Assembly: GCA_019787685.1 (NCBI GenBank)
Contig: JAHNUO010000001.1
Span: forward strand, 310,001-374,000
DNA: 64,000 bases
Direction of reading: 5' to 3'
Source of the DNA: Chiua virens
Taxonomy: Eukaryota; Basidiomycota; Agaricomycetes; Boletales; Boletaceae
The translations under genes were made by a program, and so were the position numbers. Below the pieces are notes generated by a model. The model ran no database searches, had not been told where the DNA came from, and worked only from the letters and a program-made list of their open reading frames with translations. Shown here piece after piece: positions 47,011-56,772 of the stretch. Numbering within the stretch: position 1 is the stretch's first letter; every line of letters begins with the position of its first letter.

Positions 47011-48270
47011 TCACAATGCCCTTGCATCCATAATTGCATCACGCATCTGTGCCATCACGAACGCCACCATATCCGCATCCGATGGACGATTCATCGGCTT
47101 AGACGACCAACACTTGGTCATAAACTCCACTGTGCGTCCGTCCACGACACCCGACTTGGGCCGCCTTGGATATTCTGCTTTGGATATGGCGAGGATGACC
47201 TTTCCGTCCACAAGGTAATGGTACGGTATTTTTCCGGTCAAAATCTGTACATCAAGAATCAAACAAGACAAGAATCGCAAGGCTAGACCAGCATCGAAAC
47301 TCACCTGAAGCATGATACCACCAAAGGAATATATGTCGCTCCTGCACCGTCGGAAGGAAGACATCGTACAGTGTCATTGTCATTGTCGCTAGTCAGGCTT
47401 GAGAGTCCCGAACAGTAACTCGGGGGCCGTGTAGCGGAGGGTCCCTCTTAATGGGTACGTCAACCCCATCGCGGATCCTAGTCAAGACCATCGACAAGCC
47501 AAAATCGGCGATACAAGCGCTTCCGCTTTCGTCAATCAGGACATTGGTCTGCCATCCATATAAGCATGATCAAAAATACGAAGCCAAAAAACTAACGTAC
47601 ACCAGAGATATCGCCATGCACAACAGAGTGTGAATGGACTAGAAATTTGATAGAACATGTCATCAATCAGACAGACGATGGTAACGTGGCATTGACACTC
47701 ACGGTACTGTAGTCCTAAAGCAACGTCGTTGATCTGCAGTGCCGGCGTCAAAACGAACCTAACGAGACATCGAGGACGCTCACTATCCCAAATCTCTGTT
47801 GTTCGGTTAATTCATCTTCGTGGCTTTCAAGATATGTCGCTAATGCGCCATTCTCGACCCAGGGGCAGACCATAGCTTCAAAGGCACCATAATCAGTGCT
47901 CGTCCCGAGAAATGGTAGAACATTTCTGTGCTCAAGTGTCCTCCAGATTTTGGTTGCCCGACGAAGGCGCTGTGAGATAGTCATTTATAACGGGAAATAC
48001 ATCAATCCATACTAAAACGGACCCTTTTTTTGGATTTGTTGTCGCCCTGTGTCATATATTCTTTGAAGACTTTGATCGCAACCTAAGTTGATGAACGATG
48101 AGTGTTAAGTAGCATGAAAGGAAATGGAATGACGCAACTCGCATAGTGCCCCCATCAATATTGAGCACACCTCTATAGATATCACCGTGATTACCATAAG
48201 CGACCGGACCGTTCTCTTCAGGAATGATTTTCCCGGAGAGGTCGGAAGAGTGGGAGCGACTGTCGTGAGT
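47011..48270 (-). pseudogene. protein kinase (TKL/fungal type), frameshifted
   Basis: The order on the minus strand is that of a protein kinase. It has a glycine-loop-like YGNHGDIYRG (about 48180), VAIKVFKEY with the ATP lysine (about 48085), LEHRNVLPFLGTST (about 47920), CPWVENGALATYL, a catalytic loop HGDIS..NVLID (about 47600), DFGLS (about 47500), RYTAPELLFG (about 47420), SDIYSFGGIMLQ with ILTGKIPYHY, and CWSSKPMNRPSDADM near the end. Introns are about 50 nt. Between DFGLSMVLTRI and GLTYPLRGTLRYTAPE the frame shifts at a run of four Gs (about 47466), so the activation segment is not joined in frame. HGD replaces the usual HRD. The full start is not resolved. Without that one base it would be a normal small kinase, so a sequencing error is possible. 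Confidence 0.6.
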
Positions 48271-48548
48271 TCAACGACAAACAAACAAGCCCGAAATATA
48301 ACACTCCACATTTTATGAATAATTATAAGCTTCACACTTTCACTGTCATTGCCCCATGAGGTTGGACTGGGCGATTGCTAAAACGCCGGGGTTATTAAAA
48401 GTCAAATAACATAGCTGAAAGACGACGTACAATTGTGGCTGGGTCATTCCCCGAGGGTCCACCAGGGGAAAGAAGCTGAGAATGTTTGGAGGTTGTAGGG
48501 CTATCCTGAAAGAAGTGGATGAACACATTATAAACTGAAGCAAAATGC

Positions 48549-51274
48549 TCACAGTGCTGGGTGGATGTGAACCAGTGGAGGGATGGTCGGCGGAAAGATG
48601 AACTTGGCGGAAGGGGAGACGAGACACACTTTTCTGTGGTGGCTGATAAGATTGTGAATTTGGGCATGGCCGGGAATAAACGAATTGAAACGCACTCGAA
48701 TAAGTTTCAGGGGAACGGGTCCGAAGAGGGCAGGAGCAATGACCCTCAGGTTCCATACGCGGACAATCGGATCTCTTGCTCCACTGACGAGATACTTATC
48801 GCTGGGTGATATGGAAATAGAATGAACATTGACGTCGTGTTGAAGACAGGGAGCAATTTCCTGGAATGTCGTTGCTTCCCAGAAACGGACGGTCTTATCC
48901 CATGAGGCGGTTGCAATGAAATTGGCGTTGTGCGGCAATGCAATGGAGGATATGACGTCCTGGTGTGCTTTGCATGTGGTTAGAATTCTGCCAGTGTCGG
49001 GATCAAAACGTCTGAGAGTGCCGTCAATGCATCCAGCCAGGAGGAAGCAACTTTCGAAAGACGTGGACCACGCAAGCGACCATGCTTGCACACTTATGTG
49101 AAATTCGGAACGTGCAGCAAAGTCCCGGATCCGGATGACCCGGCGGTCACAGCTTGCAACCTTCCTTCCATCCGGGGAATAGCGGATGCACCACACCGAA
49201 TCGCTGTGCTGCATAGACAGCTCCGCGGTGGGTTGAAGTGGGCTTAATGACCGCAGGAGTAATATCCCGTCCCGCCCCCCGCTCGCCAGCTGGGTCGAGT
49301 CTGGAGAGAATGACACCGATTGGACCATACCCGCGTGTCGTTCATCCGACTTTGTGGTTTTTCGCGTTTCAAGGTCGATTAGCCTGACCCGCCCGTCAGT
49401 CCCCGCCATAAGCGACCCAACGACGATCGGGCGACGGGGCGACTGCACATATGGCCATGGCTTCATTCAATACTTCGTTACGCCAGCAGCATGTCTGAAA
49501 AGGACCACCTGCCGGATTGTCATGTCCTGGTCAGAGGCACTGATGATGTGGTCATCCGACAAAAATGTGACGAGCATCATGCAACCTTCGTGCCCTTTCA
49601 GTAACGTCATTGATCTGCCCCGGGCTCTATTTTCGCGGCGTATGACACCCGGCATCTTCAATGACTGTTGTTTAGTAAGCACCTCTTCCTTGATGTGACC
49701 CTCCATATCGAAGATATCATTGGTATCGACCGCGCTTTGAAGGAAGACGGCTCCTGCAGCGTATTAAACACTATCATGGTATAACCGTAGATGCACTGAC
49801 CGTCCTTTAGAGATACCACATACTGTTTCGACAGCGCTCCCACAATTTTGTGTTCGTCCGCGAGCTCCCAGGCTTCAAGCTCCCCCTGAGCCTTGGGATG
49901 TGATCGAACCCTTAAGAGGATGGCAAGACAATCTGAGGACTCACGTTCTTAAGGAGTGTAGCCCATTGACTGTCGTGTGTGATGGCAACAGTCGCGGAAG
50001 GTGCCTAGAAACATCGAGTCAATGATCCCAGCTCAAAACAAAACGGGAACCTTTTGAAGCAAATATCTGTTGATGATATCAGATGGATGGAATGGCTGGG
50101 AGGTCGTCAGCGCTGAAGTAGATGGAAAGCACTGTGACAGACATCTGATACTTGTGGCATGCTCTGGACTGATACATGTCTAATGGTGTGCAGTTTGCCC
50201 TTGCCCTTTGAGTTGCCGTCGGAGGTATGTGCTAAGTTTCCAGGTGCATCGCTTTGAGGTTCATCAGATTCTTCCACATCTATAATATTCGAGAATTCCT
50301 CCCAACGTGATTCAACAGACGGGTGGTCTGCCCTGACCACAATCTGTTTCCTGCCCAGCGGTTCGTTTCTGACCGCAACCTTGAACCCACGAATATAAAC
50401 TGCCTGGTTTTTCTTTCCAGTGTATAATTCGGGACCGACACGGCTTTCCGAGTGGCGTGTAGTAGTCCACCTATATCCCCGAACCAAGGTTCCTCCCTCC
50501 GGTTGCGTGATCTTAAACTGGGCCGGGATGTTTCCGAGGTCTTCAGCTTCCTCAAACGCAGCCAGAGCCCACGAACGCGACTTGTAAAACCCGGTGATGA
50601 GGTAAAGGGAACTATTGGAAATAATCCGTTCGAGATCTTGTTCCACAAATTTGTACCACTCGACCGCATGTCGCATCGCATACTGTCCGAATGATTGGTA
50701 ACGATGGAGTGAGCGTTGGTCGGCGCCGTGTGGGAGAATAAGCAGGGCGCCTTCGCTGGACGAGAAATTGAACTTGTAGTCTGATCTACAGCGTGAGGTA
50801 ACGGTGGGTGAATTGGATTTATCGTGGAGGATTTTCGCTTTGAGATACGTACGGTTCCCCTTCAGGACTGACTTCTACCGTTGTGACAGAGGTCGACTTA
50901 ATAACATTACCAGCAGCCTCTGCACTAGGATACGTTGCGATATCCAAAACTTCATTGAGCAAGATCGGCTGGAAATCCTTTGGAAGCGGCCTGTCTCGAT
51001 GAAGGTCATGATCAAGAGGAAGGGTGATGTTGAAAAGGACTTCAAAACAACCCTGTTCGGGGACGACGTAACCCACGTCTCCGATTTTGAGCCCATGATC
51101 CTGGTAATCCTTCGGAAGTTCGGCCTTCACTTCAGGCATCCACAAGGGATATCCACGACGCGAGCTGAGGTGCCTGGCGTACACGTCCTGTGGAGTCTCG
51201 TAGTGCTGAAGAGAGTGATTCATTGCGAGCCAGATGGTATGAAGCAAGTTAAGTTCGAGGGCTGAAGTTGACAA
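48549..51274 (-). pseudogene. uncharacterised-domain plus WD40 gene, frameshifted
   Basis: The 5' exon (51274 to about 50866) holds VYARHLSSRRGYPLWMPE, GLKIGDVGYVVPEQG and LFNITLPLDHDLH. The next (about 50796-50107) holds SSSEGALLILPHGA, SSLYLITGFYKSRSWALAAF, NQAVYIRGFKVAVRN, then QPFHPSDIINRYLLQK and ATVAITHDSQWATLLKN. These are the same blocks as in the gene at 9536-10884. Further on come EDE-type linkers (ELADEHKIVGALSKQYVVSLKDG) and a WD40 part: LLKGHEGCMMLVTFLSDD, RVRLIDLETRK, HAGMVQSVSFSPDSTQLASGG, VRFWEATTFQEIAP, VRVWNL. Frames do not connect at about 49900, about 49500 and about 49410 (an extra T in GGGGACTGACG). It is read as one gene, although two adjacent genes are possible. Confidence 0.55.
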
Positions 51275-51499
51275 TGCAGATGATTCCTGTATTAGTACGA
51301 CGAGCGCCTACGGGAATCTTGACAATGGCTCAGCCCTCAGCGCTGCAAATTGCATTGTATTTGGAAGTCGGTCGTCCAATGGTCGATCGCGAGTTTTATC
51401 GTGAAGCGGGTGAATAAGATAGCTATGCCCAAATATGGACTTGTGGGCTCAAACCCATTTTTATTTGACTATTTTCGCTTTTTACTCCTGTGTCAAAGT

Positions 51500-51640
51500 C
51501 TTGGGCAGTGGGCACGCCGACTCATTTGGGTTTGAGGAAGGAAATCGTCTCAGAGTCGCCAGATCCGACGTACAAGAACACCTCGACTGTATTTGTGCTG
51601 GTCAAGGCAAATGTTCTGCTCATGTGCTCGTACTTCTGAG
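51500..51640 (+). pseudogene. fragment of WD40-gene last exon
   Basis: This stretch of about 110 bp matches the tails of the three WD40 copies (THLGL.KEIVSESPDP.YKNT, then TVVKAN in mixed frames). It is followed by ADH-type flank, as after copies A and B. It marks a fourth duplication unit of which the body has been lost. Confidence 0.55.
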
Positions 51641-51819
51641 TTCACAATGGTATATGCAAACAATATGAACGACATTCATACCCGCATACCGTAGGACTTG
51701 TGTCAGGAGTTAGTTGATGTACTCACCGGTACCGTGACGGTGGGGGAATGGATCATAAACTAATCTGTTGCTACATCAAAATTGATTTTGCTGACGTTGC
51801 TCCGAGTCGTCATACTTTG

Positions 51820-52066
51820 TGTCGTCAGACGAGGTGCGCGAGTGACTTAGATCAGACGGAGTGAGCCCTTGTGAGGGCCGGGGAGAAGACTATTCTTATT
51901 TCCCCTTCGTACAGGTCGACATTATATACGTTCAGCGATATGCACGACTTTGTAAGCTGAATAATTCATGACGATGTATAAGCTGAGTCTTTGTGATGGG
52001 TGACTCATTGGCCGAGCTTGGTTTGCTCGTATTTGTGCTAATACGATGTATCGTCGATTTCCAACA
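51820..52066 (-). repeat. copia 3' LTR
   Basis: 247 bp, TG...CA ends, apparently identical to 56521-56767. The flanking target duplication CTTTG is at 51815-51819. Confidence 0.92.
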
Positions 52067-52079
52067 CTCCCCCTCAAGC
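52067..52079 (-). promoter_or_regulatory. polypurine tract of copia element
   Basis: On the minus strand GAGGGGGAG directly precedes the 3' LTR (TGTTGG..). This is the expected primer site for plus-strand DNA synthesis. Confidence 0.7.
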
Positions 52080-55000
52080 CTAGCGGAGGCCGAGACCTTT
52101 GGAGTGAAGGATATGCTTTTGTCGCGGGAGCGCTTTAGTTAATATATCGGCAGTCATTTTTTCTGTTTGACAATAAATGAGTTTTAACCAGCCGATCTTT
52201 ATCGATCTTCGCATATGAAGATTCTTTAGGTCGAAATATTTCGCTCGTTTATGGAATTGGGCGTTGGTTACGATGGCGATTGCAGATTTATTGTCGCCGT
52301 ATAATATCGTGGCTTGCTTTGGCTCATAGCCAATCTCTTTGTAGACATTTCGCAGCCAGATAATGTCTTTTTCGGCGCGTGCCATCGCATTGAATTCTGC
52401 TTCAGCCGTTGAGAGCGTGGGAGATAACTCCCTTTTTGAACTCCAAGTAATCGCACCGCCATTCAGGATGAATACATTGCCGCTGGTCGACGTTAGGTCG
52501 TAATTGCTCGCAAAGCTCGCGTCGGCATAACCGTAAAACTCTCCGTTCACATTATTCTTCATGTATGTGATCCCCAAGTCCTTTGTCCCTTTTAGGTAGC
52601 GCAGGACTCGTTTGGCAGCAGACCAATGCGCCAAATCGGGGTTATTATTGAACGAACAGAGTTTATTGACGGCATACGCGATGTCAGGGCGAGTTCCGAT
52701 AGCGGCATACATTAGAGATCCTGTGAGCGATGCATAGTTCCCTGATTGGGATTGTGGTTCTACGCTCGTTTGTCGCGGCTCAAGCTTAGCATTTGGATCG
52801 AGTGGGGTAGACACTGGGTTGGCATCAATCATGCCATATTTTTCGAGTAGGCTCTCAATATATTGAGTTTGCCGTATTGTTAGTGTCCCCAGTTCTCGAT
52901 CGCGCGTGAATTCTAAGCCCACAAGCTTGCTTGGATCGCCTAAATCGGTGATATCGAATAGCGCTTTTATGTCGCTCTTGAGTTTGACCATCTGTTCCTT
53001 ACTGTTTGTAAACAGCAGGAGATCGTCAACCCATACTGTGATTATTTCGATGGAATTCTCTGTGTGTCGTATATAGACGCAAGGATCAGTATATAGGCGT
53101 TTGAATTTTATCTCACCGAGCTTGCTATCAAGCTCATCATTCCATTCCCGACCGGATTGTTTAAGTCCGTATAGGGTTTTTATTAGGCGGCATAGCCGAG
53201 ACGTGCCATCTTCGTAACCTTGGGGTTGATCCATGTATATGTCCTCTTTAAGCTTGCCGTTTAGGTAAGCTCCTTTGACATCCATTTGTTGGATCTCCTA
53301 ATCTTCAGCTACGGCGAGTGCAAGTATTGCACGTATCGTCTCGAGGCGTACCACAGGTGAGAATGTCTCGTTGTAGTCCATGCCTGGTATTTGGCTGAAT
53401 CCTCTGGCAACAAGACGGGCCTTATACTTTTGTAGGTTTCCATCTTTATCATATTTTCTGACGAAGACCCATTTATTCGTTATAGGCTTTCTATCTTCGG
53501 GAGGCTCAACAAGCTCCCATGTGCCCATGCGTCGCAGCATTTCAAGCTCGGTTTGAATGGCTTTTTCCCATTCGGGCCACTCAGGTGAGCACATCGCTTC
53601 TTTGAGCGATTTCGGATCTTTATCACTGATACATGTCTCAGTGAATGCGGTGTATACCGCAGCTGCCGCTATCGATGCTGATTTTTCGCGATCTGGGTCA
53701 TCATCTTTTTCATTGTCGTCGTCATCTTCATCGTCGTGGGATAGATCAGGTACGTCGTCATTATCCTGGATCTCCACAACTGATGGACGTTTCTTTTTAT
53801 TGTCCGTCGCATTCCCATCTGATCGCATTTGATGGGGCATATCGGATGAAGGTGAGTTCTCTGACTTGTCCTTCTTTTGACGTTTATTAGCTCTTAAATC
53901 GGCATCGTCAATTTCTTTTCTTTTCGTGCCAGTTTGGTCACGCGCATCGGATGGAGGTTTGACCTTTTCACCATCCTCCCCCTCAAACCGTTGTCCGGTT
54001 GTATGTGGGGATGCGTTCATTGGCCACCGGTATTCACGACTAACTTTGACTGTCTTTTTCAGACTGTCATAGTATTTTATCGCCCTTGGGCCGTCTTCAT
54101 ACCCGACGAAGGTATGTTGCCGTGTCTTTGCCTCTAATTTCGATGGATTCAATTCCTGGTTGAGAATCCAAACATGATGTCCGAATTCCTGGAGAGACGA
54201 GATGTCAGGACGTTGTCCTGACCATTTCTCGTGAGGCGTTTTATCTGGTACGGCTTTCGAATAGGCCCGGTTTCGAATATATGTGGCATGGCTTATAGCT
54301 TCTGGCCACAATTCATTGGGTAGGTTGCGCGCAAATAACGTGGAGCGCCCTAATTCGACGACGGTTTTATTCCAGCGTTCAGCCACGCCGTTTTGTTCTG
54401 GCGTATATGGTGCTGTCGTTTGGATCTCAAGTCCACGATCTAGGCACCACGTCCGTAAGTCTTTATTGATGTACTCACGTCCATTGTCAGCTCGTATCGC
54501 CTTTGGCGAAAGCGAGTTCTGACGTTCGATGTACGCCAGGTATTGTTTCACCTTTGCAGGTGTTTCATCTTTGGTTTTCATGAAACTGATTTTACAGTTT
54601 CTCGTCGCATCGTCAATAAACGATACGTAGTACCGGTATCCTTGCAGGGATGCATTTCTCGCAGGTCCCCAGACATCGGTATGGGTAAGTTCACCCGGTT
54701 TTCGGTCACGGTGTGTACTCTTTTTAGGTACAGGTTGCCGTTCTGTTTTTGCTTTTATACAGGCTTCGCATTCGAAGTCCTGTGGACTGTCCTGCAATGA
54801 GAAGCCGTCTACGAGGTTCTTCCCATGTAGGTTGCGTAGTCCGCTTATGCCGATATGTCCTAATCGTCGATGCCACTCTTCCCATGTCCAGGTCCGCTTG
54901 ATTTTTAAGCTTTGTGCCACATTGGCAACGGAATGGGGAGTGTTTCGAGCATCAAGGTAATACAATCCATTTGATAGGGTTGCAACGGCAAGATTCTTAT

Positions 55001-56471
55001 TGTTTGCATCACGCAGGAATGCCTGGCCGCCTTCAAATACGACGTTGCCACCTGCGCTATCGATGCGCCCGATAGAGACAAGACTTTGTCGGGCTTCAGG
55101 GACATGGAGTACGCGCGTTAGGCGTAAAATATACTCATGGTTATTCACGCGTGTCTGCAGTATCACAGTTCCTTGTCCGCGTGCAATGAGAGGTTTGTCT
55201 CCGAGTCCCTTGACAATTTTATGAGGTATCGCTTGATATATTACGAATGCCTCCATTTGTGCGCACATATGTGTGGTCGCACCGGAATCGAGAATCCACG
55301 AGTAAGCAGAAAAATCGGCTTCATTGGCCATTGACATTTCGCCCTCAGTAGAAATATTTACATGTGCGCTGAAGCTCTTTCCGAGTTCCTCATCGCTACC
55401 CGATTCCTGCTCAGCGACATTTGCGCGAGCTCTACCTTTTCCGTTACCAGAATTCGACGCAGGATTCCTTTTTCCTTTGTCGTTGCGCATCTTATTGACG
55501 CGCCCTTTCCCCTTATTCTTGGGGTTTTTCCAACACTTCTCTGCATTGTGGCCCATCTTCCCGCAGATGTCACATTTGGGGACATTTTTCCCTTTGTAGT
55601 AACAATTCGCGGTGATGTGATTCGTTCGACCACAGATCGCGCAGGGTTTCTTTGGGGACGACGTAGACACGGAGTAGCCACTATCGGCCATTTCTTTCTC
55701 CTTATGGCGCTTACGTCGTTGGTATTCCTCGGTCAGCTTCGTTTTAAGCTGATTAATTGTCAGCGCTTTGGTGCTGTCCTGTGCAGCAAGCGTGGAGATG
55801 AACGGGTCCCAGGAATGTGGGACTGTCTCGAGGAGGACATTCTTGAACTCGTCGATGTCGACTTTTTGTCCATTCTGGATAAGGGTTTGGCGGATACGAG
55901 AGAGCTCGTTGATATGCTCGGAGATGTCGGTGTCGTCATGGGCACGCATGTGCCAGAGCATACCAACAGTATACTGTCCGAGATGGACGTGCGAGGGTTC
56001 GTGGATGGTGCGCAGCGCTTGCCACATCTGGGCTGCAGTATCGCAGTCAGCGACGTGGAGGACTTGCTCGTTGGTGAGCGAAACGACGAATTGCGCGCGT
56101 GCGGCTAAGTCTCGTCCTGTCCATTGGACAACGGCGGGATCAGTTTCGGAACCTGGGGGCTTGGGAGTCTCGTCGGTTACGACGTCCCAAACTCCCTTAT
56201 GCTTCAGAATAACGATGATACGCATCTTCCACGCGATCCAGTTTTGTTCGGTGAGTTTTTCATTTTTCGCGAAGGTGATAGCGGGCGTGGCAGTGTAAGT
56301 TGGAACTGATGGCGTGGTAGCCGGTAATACGGTGGTAGGATTTGAAGATGGTGTGGCAATGGGTGCCGGCGGGAGAGCAGTAATGGTACTGATGGGTGGA
56401 AGTTGATTAGATACGCCGAAGGGGGGTAGTGGCTGTGCTGGTGCCGGCGCTGCTGGCTGAGAAGGATTCAT
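52080..56471 (-). CDS. copia Gag-Pol polyprotein with one in-frame amber codon
   Basis: The frame starts at ATG 56471 (MNPSQPAAP) and stops at 52080, 1,464 codons. Gag comes first, with two zinc knuckles (CAICGRTNHITANC and CDICGKMGHNAEKC, residues about 275-310). The aspartic protease has DSGATTH (about 395). Integrase has the HHCC region from HRRLGHIG (about 535) and DDE residues in HTDVWGPA, ADNGREY and PEQNGVAERWNK (about 600-700). Reverse transcriptase begins at KWVFVRKYDKDG (about 1000) with WVDDLLLF later, and RNase H has LSTAEAEFNAMA. At 53298-53300 a TAG interrupts the frame between AVAED and EIQQMDVKGAYLNG, where family members have a codon such as Trp. The rest is open in the same frame on both sides, so a single G-to-A change explains it. 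Autonomous movement would need readthrough or helper proteins. Confidence 0.9.
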
Positions 56472-56507
56472 AGCGTGTGATAATTGGTCTGGTCTAGGTC
56501 AGAGCAC

Positions 56508-56520
56508 AGGGCTCATAACC
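56508..56520 (-). promoter_or_regulatory. copia primer-binding site, half-tRNA type
   Basis: Just inside the 5' LTR, the minus strand reads GGTTATGAGCCCTG. This is complementary to the anticodon stem-loop of initiator tRNA-Met (GGGCTCATAACC) rather than to its 3' end. That is the arrangement known for copia elements primed by a cleaved half of tRNA-iMet. Confidence 0.65.
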
Positions 56521-56767
56521 TGTCGTCAGACGAGGTGCGCGAGTGACTTAGATCAGACGGAGTGAGCCCTTGTGAGGGCCGGGGAGAAGACTATTCTTAT
56601 TTCCCCTTCGTACAGGTCGACATTATATACGTTCAGCGATATGCACGACTTTGTAAGCTGAATAATTCATGACGATGTATAAGCTGAGTCTTTGTGATGG
56701 GTGACTCATTGGCCGAGCTTGGTTTGCTCGTATTTGTGCTAATACGATGTATCGTCGATTTCCAACA
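56521..56767 (-). repeat. copia 5' LTR
   Basis: 247 bp, apparently identical to 51820-52066. It is followed by the target duplication CTTTG at 56768-56772. The minus-strand promoter should lie here. Confidence 0.92.
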
Positions 56768-56772
56768 CTTTG

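Larger units (their letters stand above)
51820..56767 (-). mobile_element. Ty1/copia LTR retrotransposon, 4,948 bp
   Basis: Two 247-bp LTRs (51820-52066 and 56521-56767) appear identical. On the plus strand they begin TGTCGTCAG and end TTCCAACA. The element is flanked by the 5-bp duplication CTTTG (51815-51819 and 56768-56772). It is oriented on the minus strand. A long reading frame spans gag through RNase H with one amber codon. Identical LTRs imply recent insertion. The target was ADH-type flanking DNA: rejoining the sides gives a sequence alignable with 34970-35010 and 41110-41160. Confidence 0.92.

Noticed and set aside
55362..56108. 248-codon open frame on the plus strand
   Set aside because: It is exactly antisense to the Gag region of the copia element and has no domain; the minus-strand frame has zinc knuckles and is the real one.
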